Shown here: positions 1 through 8,357 of the stretch, piece after piece
Layout of the letters: every line of letters starts with the position of its first letter
How positions within the stretch are numbered: the first letter of the stretch is position 1
Assembly: GCF_009793335.1 (NCBI RefSeq)
Contig: NZ_WING01000001.1
Location: forward strand, 2,294,001 to 2,358,000
Direction of reading: 5' to 3'
Length of the DNA stretch: 64,000 nt
Origin: Actinomadura sp. J1-007
Lineage (GTDB): Bacteria > Actinomycetota > Actinomycetes > Streptosporangiales > Streptosporangiaceae
Notes under the pieces: generated by a model
Database searches by the model: none
What the model was told of the DNA's origin: nothing
What the model saw: the letters and a program-made list of their open reading frames with translations, nothing else
Translations under genes and position numbers: made by a program

Positions 1-426
1 GAGGTCTTTCTACTGCGGGCGGCGGGCGGGGCGCTGGCCTACCGGCGGTGCGCGGGCGCGCTCGGGCCCGACGAGCACCCCGACGCGGCGGCGCGCAGGC
101 TCGGCGGCGTCCGCGACGACGGGCCGCTGGTGCATTCGACGAGCTGGAGGTGCGACGCGGACGGCGGCGTCGTCCTCACCTACGCCGTCGTTCCCGACCC
201 CGGCGCCGCCGCCCCCGCCACGCCCCTCGGCGCGGCCGGCATCGCGCGCGGCGAACGCGGGCGCCCGTCCCCCGCGTCCCTCGAACCCGCCCAGGTCGCC
301 GCGCACGCCGCCCGGCACCTGGCGTTCCTCGCCGAGCACGACCCCGAGGCCCGCGACGCCCTGAACGACCCGCTCCTGGCCGAGGCCCTCGCCCGCCACG
401 CCCCGGGCCTGGCCGGCCGCGTCTGA
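1..426 (+). CDS. Hypothetical protein, 5' end outside the window
   Basis: The reading frame is open from the first base and ends with TGA at 424-426, giving the last 141 residues of a protein whose start lies upstream. Codon third positions are strongly G/C in this frame. I recognise no domain. The visible part has a Cys at about residue 17 and another in an SWRC stretch, then a segment rich in Pro and Ala, and ends in an Ala-rich helical region (PAQVAAHAARHLAFLAEHD). A GC hairpin follows the stop at once. Function unknown. Confidence 0.6.
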   Translation, partial: EVFLLRAAGGALAYRRCAGALGPDEHPDAAARRLGGVRDDGPLVHSTSWRCDADGGVVLTYAVVPDPGAAAPATPLGAAGIARGERGRPSPASLEPAQVAAHAARHLAFLAEHDPEARDALNDPLLAEALARHAPGLAGRV

Positions 427-431
427 CACCG

Positions 432-475
432 CCCGCCGGGGTCTCCGGGGCGTTCGCCCCGTTATGCCCGGCGGG
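432..475. terminator. Nested GC hairpin after the first gene
   Basis: Outer arms CCCGCCGGG (432-440) and CCCGGCGGG (467-475) enclose an inner hairpin GGGGCG (447-452) / CGCCCC (455-460). It begins six bases after the stop codon of the first gene. There is no T tract, as is usual for actinomycete terminators. Confidence 0.45.
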
Positions 476-535
476 GCGGAGGGTGTGGCCGGGCCGGGAG
501 TGGTCCGAGGGCGTTCTGGATGGTCTCGTGCTGGT

Positions 536-1756
536 ATGTCGCGGCAACTGATAGTGATCATGGGGTCCGGGGAGACGAGCCCGACGATGGTCGGCGTGCA
601 CAAGGAGGTCGTGGCGCGGGCGGGCGGCGGGCGCGCCGTCCTGCTGGACGCGCCGTACGGGTTCCAGGAGAACGCCGCCGCCATCTCGGCCAAGGCGCGC
701 GCGTACTTCGCCAGGAGCGTCGGTCTCGACGTCGACGTCGACGGGGGCCTGGCCGCGCTGCGGCGGGCGAGCTGGGTGTTCTCGGGGCCGGGCAGCCCCA
801 CCTACGCGCTGGAGCGGTGGCGCGGCGAGGTCGAGACCGCGCTCCGTGACCATCTGCGGGCGGGGAGGGCGGCGATCGTGTTCGCGTCGGCGGCGGCGTG
901 CACGCTCGGACGGCTGACCGTACCGGTGTACGAGATCTACAAGGCCGGCGCGCCCGCCCGCTGGACGCCGGGCCTGGACGTGCTGCGGACCCTCGGCCTG
1001 GACGTGGCGGTCGTCCCCCACTACGACAACGCCGAGGGCGGAACGCACGACACGCGCTACTGCTACCTCGGCGAGCGGCGGCTGAGCGCGATGGAACGCG
1101 ACCTGCCGCCCGGCGTCGCCGTGCTCGGCGTCGACGAGCACACCGCGGTGATCGTGGACGGCGCGACGGTGGAGGTGCGGGGCCGGGGCGCGATGACCGT
1201 ACGGCGGCAGGGCGAGAGCGTCGCGGTGCCGTCCGGGGAGGCGCTCGCGCTGGACGAGCTGCGCGCCCTGGTCAAGGGCGGCGGAACGGCCGTACGGCGG
1301 CGCCCCTCCGAGAGGCCGCCCGAACGGGACGCCGCCGCGCCGGAGATCGCCCTGAAGGACATCGTCCTCGCGTGCCGGGAGCGCTTCGAGGAGGGCGGCG
1401 CGGCGGCGAAGGTCGAGGCGATCCTCCGGATCGAGGCGGCGGTGGCCGAGTGGGGCGCCGACACCGAGGAGGACGAGGGCACCGAGTGGGCCCGGACGAT
1501 CATGCGCGGAATGATCGTCCGGCTGGGCGAGGCCGCCGCGGACCCGCCGGGCGGCCCGGACCCGCTGGCCGCGGCCGTTCCCGCGCTGGTCGGCGTCCGC
1601 GACGAGCTGCGCCGCGAGGCCCGCTACCGCCTGGCCGACCGCCTCCGCGACGCCCTCGCCGAAGGCGGCGTCGAACTGCGCGACACCCCCACCGGCACCC
1701 GCTGGCACCGGACCGAACACGAACGCCCGGCAGACGACGGAGCCCCCAGCCCCTAG
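536..1756 (+). CDS. Peptidase S51-like (class I glutamine amidotransferase-like) protein fused to a CysRS C-terminal-like domain
   Basis: About 406 residues from the ATG at 536, which opens MSRQLIVIMGSGET; an earlier in-frame start at 464 would add residues of poor quality. Residues 1-250 resemble the S51/cyanophycinase fold: a glycine-rich first strand, a GPGSPTYALERW segment like the family's GG-T-L oxyanion region, and FASAAACTLG where the nucleophile elbow GxSAG would be. The Ser is present but the flanking glycines are not, so protease activity is uncertain. After a basic linker the last 130 residues match the tail of CysS encoded at 3888-5285: YRLADRLRDALAEGGVEL followed by DTPTGTRWH, against DTPHGSRWE in CysS. 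It converges on rlmB, and its TAG stop lies in the end of the 96-bp element at 1754-1849. The fold comparison is by eye. Confidence 0.72.
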   Translation: MSRQLIVIMGSGETSPTMVGVHKEVVARAGGGRAVLLDAPYGFQENAAAISAKARAYFARSVGLDVDVDGGLAALRRASWVFSGPGSPTYALERWRGEVETALRDHLRAGRAAIVFASAAACTLGRLTVPVYEIYKAGAPARWTPGLDVLRTLGLDVAVVPHYDNAEGGTHDTRYCYLGERRLSAMERDLPPGVAVLGVDEHTAVIVDGATVEVRGRGAMTVRRQGESVAVPSGEALALDELRALVKGGGTAVRRRPSERPPERDAAAPEIALKDIVLACRERFEEGGAAAKVEAILRIEAAVAEWGADTEEDEGTEWARTIMRGMIVRLGEAAADPPGGPDPLAAAVPALVGVRDELRREARYRLADRLRDALAEGGVELRDTPTGTRWHRTEHERPADDGAPSP

Positions 1757-1849
1757 GGCCTGTCCGGGGGATCTTCGATCGGCTGCGCGACGCCCAGGCA
1801 CGCGCCTGGACGCCGCTCGCGGCGAGCAAGGCTCACCGGACGGGCCCTA
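1754..1849. repeat. 96-bp element with imperfect terminal inverted repeats, MITE-like or bidirectional terminator
   Basis: The ends TAGGGCCTGTCCGG (1754-1767) and CCGGACGGGCCCTA (1836-1849) are inverted repeats matching at 13 of 14 positions. Inside are two further hairpins: CCAGGC/GCCTGG (1794-1799/1804-1809, loop ACGC) and GCTCGC/GCGAGC (1815-1820/1822-1827). The terminal TAG at each end serves as the stop codon of the two converging genes. No transposase is present. It could be a small non-autonomous element or simply a two-way terminator. Confidence 0.5.
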
Positions 1850-2761
1850 AGCGCGGAGCCGGGAGACCTCGTAGAGGGCGATGCCCGCCGCCACACCGGC
1901 GTTGAGCGACTCGGCGCGGCCGGGCATGGGGATCGTGACCAGCAGGTCGCAGGTGTCGGCGACCAGGCGGCCGAGGCCCTTGCCCTCCGAGCCGACGACC
2001 AGGACGAACGGCCCGGACGCGACCTCCAGGTCGGCGACCGTGACACCGCCGTCGGCGGCGAGCCCGGCGACGAAGCAGCCCGCCTTCTGGTACGCCTTGA
2101 GCTGGCGGCTGAGGTTGGTGGCCTGCGCGACGGGCAGGTGCGCGAGGGTGCCCGCCGAGCTCTTCCACGCCCCGGCGTTCACCCCGGCGGCGCGCCGTTC
2201 GGGCACGACGACGCCGGTGGCGCCGAACGCGGCGGCCGACCGGACGATCGCGCCGAGGTTGCGGGGGTCGGTGATGCCGTCCACCGCGACGATCAGCGGC
2301 GCGGTGCCCCGCAGCAGGTCGTCGGGGTGCGCGTAGCGGTACGGCCTGACCTGGAGCGCGATGCCCTGGTGGACGGCGCCGTCGGTGAGCCGGTCGAGCT
2401 CGTTCTTGCCGGTCTCCATCAGCGGGACGCCGCGGTCGGCGGCGATCTGGATCGCCTCGCGGACGCGCTCGTCGGTGCCGGACGTCACGTACAGGGCGGT
2501 GCCGGGCACGCCCGCGCGCAGCGCCTCCACGACGGGGTTGCGGCCGGTGACCAGCTCGGGGACCTCACCGGTGGCGCGGCGCGCGCCCGCCGGACGGCCG
2601 GTCGGCCGCTCGGCCTCGCGCGGCTTGGCACGCGCGCCGGGGCCGACGGTCGGGGTGCCGGTGCGGCGGGAGTTCTTGACCGCGCGGGCCTTCTGGCGCT
2701 TGCCGTGCCAGTGCCTGTCCTCGGCCTTCGGAGTGGGCCCCTTGCCCTTGCGCTTGGCCAT
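1847..2761 (-). CDS. rlmB: 23S rRNA (guanosine-2'-O)-methyltransferase RlmB, TrmH/SpoU family
   Basis: 304 residues. SPOUT-fold methyltransferase that 2'-O-methylates a guanosine of 23S rRNA (G2251 in E. coli) using SAM. The first 65 residues are a Lys/Arg-rich extension (MAKRKGKGP) typical of actinobacterial members. The L30e-like substrate-binding domain starts at [14 protein letters not shown]. The SPOUT motifs follow: [18 protein letters not shown], then [11 protein letters not shown] and [15 protein letters not shown], which form the knotted SAM site. It lies on the cysS strand with clpN-like between, as in Streptomyces. The stop codon TAG is inside the inverted-repeat element at 1754-1849. 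Confidence 0.93.
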   Translation of the reverse strand: MAKRKGKGPTPKAEDRHWHGKRQKARAVKNSRRTGTPTVGPGARAKPREAERPTGRPAGARRATGEVPELVTGRNPVVEALRAGVPGTALYVTSGTDERVREAIQIAADRGVPLMETGKNELDRLTDGAVHQGIALQVRPYRYAHPDDLLRGTAPLIVAVDGITDPRNLGAIVRSAAAFGATGVVVPERRAAGVNAGAWKSSAGTLAHLPVAQATNLSRQLKAYQKAGCFVAGLAADGGVTVADLEVASGPFVLVVGSEGKGLGRLVADTCDLLVTIPMPGRAESLNAGVAAGIALYEVSRLRA

Positions 2762-2916
2762 GTTCGTGTACGCCCCTCGCGACGATTGCGGCTCGCTCGC
2801 CCTCGTGGCAGTCGGGCGGCTGGAACTGTCCGGGGCGGCTCGACGGCGGACGTCCCCGAACCTCCGATTTTATGCGCCTCCCGGAACCGCTCGCGCCCCG
2901 TCCGTCCTCCCGCCGA

Positions 2917-3549
2917 TCAGCCGTCCTCGTCGCCGTCCGGACGCTCCCGGGCGGGACGGTCGGCGGACGGCGCGGGACGCGGGGTCCCGGCCAGCCGCGA
3001 GAGGGCCTCTTCCACGGCGCCCAGGCGCTTCTCCAGCGCCGCCAGCCGCGTCTCGAACGACGCGAGGCCCCCGCCGCGCAACGGGCTCGGGGGCGTCGGC
3101 GCGTGCCGTTCCCGCGCGGCGCCGAGCGAGCCGAGAGCCGAACCGCGAACGGCTCCGAGGTCCGCGCCGAGGGACTCCAGGACGCGGACGCCGAGGCCCT
3201 GCCCTTCGGCGAGCAGGCCGAGCAGCATGTGCTCGCTGTCGATGTAGTCGTGGCCGAGCCGCTTGGCCTCGCGCAGGCTGAGCTCCAGCACGGTCTTCGC
3301 GCGCCGCGTGAACGGGACGTGGCCCGGCGGGCCCTCCGCCCCCTCCCCGGCGAGTTCCACAACCGCGGCGCGGACCGTCGCGAGGTCCACGCCGTACGGC
3401 GCCAGCACCCCCCGGACCGGGCCGTCCGCGTCGCGGAGCAGCCCGAGCAGGAGGTGCTCGGTGCCGATGTGGGGGTGGTTGAGGAGCCGCGACTCCTCCT
3501 GGGCCAGGACGACCACGTGACGGGCGCGATCGGTGAACCGTTCGAACAC
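2917..3549 (-). CDS. Clp N-terminal-domain protein without ATPase
   Basis: 210 residues from a GTG start preceded by GAGGTGG. It contains the double Clp-N repeat of ClpC/ClpA: FTDRARHVVVLAQEESRLL with HIGTEHLLLGLL (residues 5-45), then FTRRAKTVLELSLREAK with IDSEHMLLGLL (about 80-120). No Walker motifs follow; instead there is a predicted coiled coil (FETRLAALEKRLGAVEEAL, about 165-185) and an acidic, Pro-rich tail. Stand-alone Clp-N proteins are inferred to act as adaptors or substrate binders of the Clp protease; that role is not shown here. Confidence 0.82.
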   Translation of the reverse strand: MFERFTDRARHVVVLAQEESRLLNHPHIGTEHLLLGLLRDADGPVRGVLAPYGVDLATVRAAVVELAGEGAEGPPGHVPFTRRAKTVLELSLREAKRLGHDYIDSEHMLLGLLAEGQGLGVRVLESLGADLGAVRGSALGSLGAARERHAPTPPSPLRGGGLASFETRLAALEKRLGAVEEALSRLAGTPRPAPSADRPARERPDGDEDG

Positions 3550-3675
3550 GGGAGACCACCTCGCAACGCATGGGGTGCCTTCGACCGTACGCGACCCGCC
3601 CCCCGCTTCACCCCCGCCCCCGCCCCGTCCCGTCCGGGGGACTCACCCCAGCGCCGCCGCGCCCACGCCGTCTCG

Positions 3676-3850
3676 CTCGGCCCGCGCCACTCACCCCCGC
3701 GCCACTCACCCCCGCGCCGCTCGGCCCGCGCCGCTCGGCCCGCGCCGCTCGACCCCGCGCCACTCACCCCCGCGCCACTCGGCCCCGCGCCACTCGGCCC
3801 GCGCCGCTCGGCCCGCGCCACTCGACCCCGCGCCACTCGGCCCCGCGCCG
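3676..3850. repeat. Minisatellite: 12 tandem units of 14 or 15 bp
   Basis: Twelve head-to-tail copies of a unit close to CTCRSCCCGCGCCR, with lengths 14-15-15-14-14-15-15-15-14-14-15-15, fill 175 bp between the clpN-like gene and the end of cysS. Because 14- and 15-bp units mix, no reading frame is kept, so it is not a coding repeat. Bases 3550-3675 and 3851-3887 carry no gene. Confidence 0.85.
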
Positions 3851-3887
3851 TCTCGGCCGGCGACGCGGCCGGTCAGGCGGCGGGGGG

Positions 3888-5285
3888 TCAGTCGCGCTTG
3901 AGCTCCCAGCGGGAGCCGTGCGGGGTGTCCTCCACGACGATGCCGGCCTCGGTGAGGCGGTCGCGGATGGTGTCGGCGGCGGCGTAGTCCTTGCGGGCGC
4001 GGGCGGCCTGGCGCTGTTCGAGGGCGACGGCGACGAGGGCGTCCACGACGGGGCGCAGGTCGTCGCCGCCCGTTTGGGTCCACTGCCCGTCCAGCGGGTC
4101 CAGGCCGAGCACGCCGGTCATCGCGCGGACGGCGGCGAGCGCGGCACGTACGGCGCCGTCGTCGCCGGAGGCCAGCGCGTTGTTGCCCGCCCGCACGGTC
4201 TCGTGCACGACCGCGAGGGCCTGCGGGACGCCGAGGTCGTCGTCCAGCGCGGCGGTGAAGTCGGCGGGCAGGTCGGGCGCGGGCTCGCCGGCGCCGACCA
4301 CCTCGGCCGCGCGGGTCACGAACCCCTCGATCCGCTGGTAGGCCGAGACGGCCTCCGCCAGCGCGGTGCCGGTGTAGTCCATCAGCGACCGGTAGTGCGC
4401 CGAGGCGAGGTAGTAGCGGATCTCGACGGGACGGGCCCGGCCGAGCAGGTCGGGCAGCAGCACCACGTTGCCGACCGACTTGCTCATCTTCTCGCCGTCC
4501 ACGGTGAGCAGCCCGTTGTGCATCCAGTAGCGGGCGAACGGGTCGCCCGCCGCGTTGGACTGGGCGATCTCGTTCTCGTGGTGCGGGAAGATCAGGTCGA
4601 CGCCGCCGCCGTGGATGTCGAACGCCGCGCCGAGGTAGCGCGTCGCCATCGCCGAGCACTCCAGGTGCCAGCCGGGCCGCCCGTCGCCCCACGGCGTCGC
4701 CCAGCAGGGCTCGCCGGGCTTGGCGCCCTTCCACAGGGCGAAGTCGAGCGGGTCGCGCTTGAGGTCCTCGTTGGGGGTGTCCCCCGCCGAGCGCATGTTC
4801 TCCGGCTTCTGGTTGGACAGCCGCCCGTAGCGGTCGGCCCAGGACCGCACGTCGAAGTAGACGTCGCCGCCGGTCGCGTACGCGTGCCCGCCGTCGATGA
4901 GCCGCCGCATCAGCCCGACCATCTCGGGGACGTGCCCGGTCGCGCGGGGCTCGACGGTCGGCGGCAGGCAGCCGAGCAGGTCGTACCCCTTGGTGAAGAC
5001 CCGCTGGTTGGCCTCGGCGACCGCGAACCACGGCTCGCCCCGCTCCGCCGCCACCGCGATGATCTTGTCGTCCACGTCCGTGACGTTCCGGACGAACGTC
5101 ACGTCGTAGCCGGAGCGGCGCAGCCAGCGCAGCAGCACGTCGTAGATCACGCCGGAGCGCAGATGCCCGATGTGCGGCGCGGCCTGCGGCGTGGCACCGC
5201 ACACGTACATCCCGACGCGCCCCTCGGCGAGGGGCTCGAACGCGCGGACGGTCCGGGTGCTGGTGTCGTAAAGGCGCAGGCTCAC
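3888..5285 (-). CDS. cysS: Cysteinyl-tRNA synthetase
   Basis: 465 residues, GTG start ([11 protein letters not shown]). Class I aminoacyl-tRNA synthetase that charges tRNA-Cys. The zinc-binding Cys begins in VCGATPQ; the HIGH motif is PHIGHLRSG (about residues 37-45); further zinc and active-site segments are ECSAMA and the HHENEIAQS stretch; the KMSKS loop is EKMSKSVGN (about 265). The C-terminal helical domain ends [21 protein letters not shown], copied in the S51-like protein at 536-1756. Cysteine ligation also occurs in mycothiol synthesis by the CysS paralogue MshC, but this protein has the full synthetase length and tail and is the tRNA enzyme. Confidence 0.95.
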   Translation of the reverse strand: MSLRLYDTSTRTVRAFEPLAEGRVGMYVCGATPQAAPHIGHLRSGVIYDVLLRWLRRSGYDVTFVRNVTDVDDKIIAVAAERGEPWFAVAEANQRVFTKGYDLLGCLPPTVEPRATGHVPEMVGLMRRLIDGGHAYATGGDVYFDVRSWADRYGRLSNQKPENMRSAGDTPNEDLKRDPLDFALWKGAKPGEPCWATPWGDGRPGWHLECSAMATRYLGAAFDIHGGGVDLIFPHHENEIAQSNAAGDPFARYWMHNGLLTVDGEKMSKSVGNVVLLPDLLGRARPVEIRYYLASAHYRSLMDYTGTALAEAVSAYQRIEGFVTRAAEVVGAGEPAPDLPADFTAALDDDLGVPQALAVVHETVRAGNNALASGDDGAVRAALAAVRAMTGVLGLDPLDGQWTQTGGDDLRPVVDALVAVALEQRQAARARKDYAAADTIRDRLTEAGIVVEDTPHGSRWELKRD

Positions 5286-5376
5286 CCGTCAAGACTATTG
5301 AATGCCCCCGCACGCCCGCACCGGGTTACGCGGTCTCGCCCCCGCCACCGCCCAGGCCGCACGCGCCCCGCGCGGG

Positions 5377-6656
5377 TCAGCGGAGGCGGGCGGCGCGGGT
5401 CTCCAGGTAGCGCTGCTCGGGGAGGCTGGTGGTGAGGCGCGCGGCCAGCCGGTACGCCTCGCGGGCCGCGCCGGTGTCGCCCGCCATCTCCAGCAGGTGG
5501 GCGCGGACGGCGGGGAGGCGGTGGTGGCCGGCCGTGCGGTCGTCGTCCTCCAGGGGCCGCAGCAGGTCCAGGCCGGCGCGGGGGCCGTGCACCATCCCGG
5601 CGGCGACCGCCTGGTTGAGGGTGACCATCGGGTTCGGCGCGAGGTGCGCGAGGACCCGGTAGAGCGCGAGGATCTGCGGCCAGTCGGTGTCCTCGGCGCG
5701 GCGGGCCTCGGCGTGCACGGCGGCGATCGCGGCCTGGAGCTGGTACGGGCCGGGCTCGGACCAGGTGAGCGCGGCCGTGACCAGCTCGGTGCCCTCGTCG
5801 ATCTCCGCCCGGTTCCAGCGGGACCGGTCCTGGTCGGCGAGCGGGACGAGCGCGCCGCCGGGCCCGGTGCGGGCGACGCGCCGGGCGTCGATGAGCAGCA
5901 TCAGCGCGAGCAGCCCGGCCACCTCGCCGTCGTCCGGCAGCGCCGCCCGCAGCGCGCGGGCCAGCCTGATCGCCTCGGCGGTGAGGTCGCCGCGTTGCAG
6001 GTCGGGGCCGCTGGAGGCGGTGTACCCTCGTTGAAGACCAGGTAGAGGACGTGCAGGACGGCGCGGAGCCGTTCGGCGCGCTCGTCCGGCGGCGGCATCT
6101 CGAACCGCGCCCCGGCGGCCTTGACCCGCTGCTTGGCGCGGCTGATCCGCTGGCCCATCGTCGTCTCGGGGACGAGGAAGGCCCGCGCGATCTGCGCGGT
6201 GGTGAGGCCGCCGACCGCGCGCAGCGTCAGCGCGACCTGCGACGGCGCCGACAGCGCGGGGTGGCAGCACAGCAGCAGCAGCCTCAGCGTGTCGTCGCGG
6301 TCGGCCGTCCGGTCGTCGTCCGGCTCGGGCGCGGCGGCGGGCTCGCGGACGGCGACCGCCGCCTCGCGGTCGCGGCGGGCCCGCTCGCTGCGCCACTCGT
6401 CGATCAGCCGCCGGGACGCGGCCGTCAGCAGCCAGCCGCGCGGGCTCTCCGGCACGCCGTCCGCCGGCCACTGGACGGAGGCGGCGAGCAGCGCCTCCTG
6501 GACGGCGTCCTCGCAGGCGTCGAACGCCCCGTGCCGCCGGACGAGCGTGCCGAGGACCTGCGGCGCCAGGGAGCGCAGCAGGTCCTCGACCCCCGGACCG
6601 GGGCGGGGGCCTGCCGTGTGACCGGCCCCTGCGCCGGTCGCGGGGCCGTCCGTCAC
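5377..6656 (-). pseudogene. ECF42-type RNA polymerase sigma factor with C-terminal extension, broken by a 1-base frameshift
   Basis: Starts at GTG 6656-6654, which overlaps the stop of the upstream DGPF gene (GTGA). Region 2 is CEDAVQEALLAA with SPRGWLLTAASRRLIDEWR; region 4 is TTAQIARAFLVPETTMGQRI. The frame runs to LYLVFNEG and then breaks: the conserved continuation YTASSGPDLQRGDLT is found one frame over and runs to 5377 with the TPR-like extension characteristic of this group. Restoring one C in the CCC run at 6025-6027 makes one protein of about 426 residues. The extension is reported to be needed for ECF42 activity, so the lesion would matter if real. Since the remainder is well preserved, I think a sequencing error likely. 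Confidence 0.8.
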
Positions 6657-7018
6657 ATCTCCGCCCCGGCGTCGTGCATGATGGCGCGCACCTCCATCGC
6701 GCCGCCGAAGCGGATGTCGGGCCAGCGCGAGGCGATCTCGACGGCCCGCTCGACGCTCGCGCAGTCCACGACGACGGTCCCGGCGAACTGCTCCTTGGCC
6801 TCCGCGAACGGGCCGTCGGTGACGACCGTCCCGCCCTCGCCGCGGCGCACCGTCCGGGTGGTGGACGGGTCGGCGAGCGCCTGCCCGCCGACCAGCTCGC
6901 CGGACTCCGCCAGCTCCTTCATGATCGTGTCCACCTCGCCGAAGAGCCACTGGCGCTCCTGCTCGGTCAGGGTCTCCAGGAAGCCGGGACGGTTGTGGAT
7001 CAGCAGCATGTACTTCAC
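6653..7018 (-). CDS. YciI/DGPF-domain protein, partner of the ECF42 sigma factor
   Basis: 121 residues. DGPF (YCII-related) family with the signature VVTDGPFAEAKEQFAG at about residues 65-80 and the N-terminal MKYMLLIHN strand. The biochemical role is unknown; family members have a ferredoxin-like fold. Its TGA stop overlaps the sigma factor start, so the two are translationally coupled. The pairing of a DGPF gene with this sigma group is the known genomic hallmark of ECF42. An ECF42-like promoter lies about 65 bp upstream. Confidence 0.85.
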   Translation of the reverse strand: MKYMLLIHNRPGFLETLTEQERQWLFGEVDTIMKELAESGELVGGQALADPSTTRTVRRGEGGTVVTDGPFAEAKEQFAGTVVVDCASVERAVEIASRWPDIRFGGAMEVRAIMHDAGAEM

Positions 7019-7084
7019 GGCGGTCTCCTCGCGGTCGCTGTCGCTTGTCCTGCCGCCCCACCGTTCGGGGCGGTCTCGCAGGGG

Positions 7085-7112
7085 GATCGGAGCGGCGAAC
7101 GCGTTCTCGACA
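7085..7112 (-). promoter_or_regulatory. Candidate ECF42 promoter of the DGPF-sigma operon
   Basis: On the minus strand TGTCGA (7112-7107) is followed after exactly 17 bases by CGATC (7089-7085). The ECF42 group is reported to use TGTCGA at -35 and CGA followed by T or C at -10, upstream of DGPF genes. Transcription would start near 7078, leaving a leader of about 60 bases. It implies autoregulation by the sigma factor. Confidence 0.6.
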
Positions 7113-7148
7113 TCCGGCCGGAGATTTTCCGGGAAATTCTCCGGCGGC

Positions 7149-8069
7149 TCAGGCGTGACGTACTCCGTGCTGCGGAACCCTACCCGCCCCGCGCCCCGCC
7201 CCGGACCTCCCCGAAGCGCCGTTCACCGGCTGGGCGGGGGCCTGCGCCGCCTCCGCGTTCGCGAGCGCGATCAACCGCCTGATCTGCCGCGCCAGCTCGA
7301 CGAGCGCGAACGCGTCGGGCGTCTGCCCGGCGGTCGCGGCCAGCACCGGCCCGCCGCCCCAGGACCGGACGACCACGAGGCCGTTCTCGACGGACGCCTC
7401 GCGCAGGTCCGTCCACGCCACCCGCTCGTCCTCCTTCTCGATCCCGTCCCGGTCGGCGGTGAACGGGCCGAAGCGCACGGCGTCCCCGGCCGCGAGCAGC
7501 GCGAGGCAGCGCGGCACCATCCGGCGGGTCACCTCCGCCGCGACGGTCTCGCCGAGCGAGCGGACGCCGGGCAGCTCGTCCCCGAACCGCAGCGTCCGGC
7601 CGCCCACCGCGACGACCGTGAATCGCCAGCGCGTACGCCCCTCCGCGCGCTCGGCCCGCCCGCGGGTCCGGAGGCCCGTCCGCCCGCCCGCGTGCCGCAG
7701 CACGCCCGTGACGGTGACCGAGACCAGGTCGTCCCAGCCGTACCCGTGCACGCCGCCGCCGTCGGCGACGACCAGCCCGCCGGTGAACAGGTGGACGGCC
7801 CTGGCCCGGGCGAACGGCGCGCCGTTCGCCGCGATCCACGCCCCGCCGCCGAGATAGGCGACGGCGAGCGCCGCGGCCGGGACGCCGAGCGCCCAGCGCC
7901 CGGCCGACAGGTACATCAGGGCGGCGGGGACGAGGCCCGCGCCCGCCAGGACGAGCAGGGCCAGCCACGCCCGCGCGCGCCGCCTGGCGACCCTGGAGTC
8001 GAACGAGCGGATCGGGTCTCCGAGCCGCCGGGCGTCGGCGTGCTCCAGCACCGGCTGCGACAAATGCAC
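7149..8069 (-). CDS. DUF6585-like membrane protein
   Basis: 306 residues. Two adjacent transmembrane helices (about residues 33-80: ARAWLALLVLAGAGLVPAAL and LGVPAAALAVAYLGGGAWIA) precede a cytoplasmic part with repeated PH-like strands, including HLFTGGLVVADGGGVHGYGW and FGPFTADRDGIEKEDERVAW. The second strand set resembles DUF6585 proteins; function unknown. The last 20 residues use atypical codons. In another frame from about 7227 the end reads GERRFGEVRGGARGG with a stop at 7180-7182, so one base may be missing near 7227; I cannot decide. Confidence 0.6.
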   Translation of the reverse strand: MHLSQPVLEHADARRLGDPIRSFDSRVARRRARAWLALLVLAGAGLVPAALMYLSAGRWALGVPAAALAVAYLGGGAWIAANGAPFARARAVHLFTGGLVVADGGGVHGYGWDDLVSVTVTGVLRHAGGRTGLRTRGRAERAEGRTRWRFTVVAVGGRTLRFGDELPGVRSLGETVAAEVTRRMVPRCLALLAAGDAVRFGPFTADRDGIEKEDERVAWTDLREASVENGLVVVRSWGGGPVLAATAGQTPDAFALVELARQIRRLIALANAEAAQAPAQPVNGASGRSGAGRGAGRVPQHGVRHA

Positions 8070-8357
8070 AAATAAACGGGTACCCGGCCGCGGCCTTTGG
8101 AAATCGCCACCCCTGGATTACCGGCAGGCCGTGCACACTGTCACCCCGCCGTGATCACCCGGGGCGCGGACGGCGCGGATCGCCGCGCGGGAGGGCGGTA
8201 ACGGCGGCGGCGTCCCCTGTCGCGCTCCCAATCCCGTACGTCTGCCCGCTTAACAGGCGCCGTGCGGGAAGATCACGGCCAAGTCAGGAGTAAGCCGCGC
8301 CCGCGCTGGCTAATCTCCCCGATAGTCCCCGTAGCCGCTTCCCGAGACGAGCCCTCC

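Noticed and set aside
3570..5435. A 621-codon open frame on the plus strand opposite cysS
   Set aside because: It is antisense to a fully conserved cysteinyl-tRNA synthetase, is rich in Arg/Gly/Val, and begins inside the minisatellite. High GC leaves such frames open.
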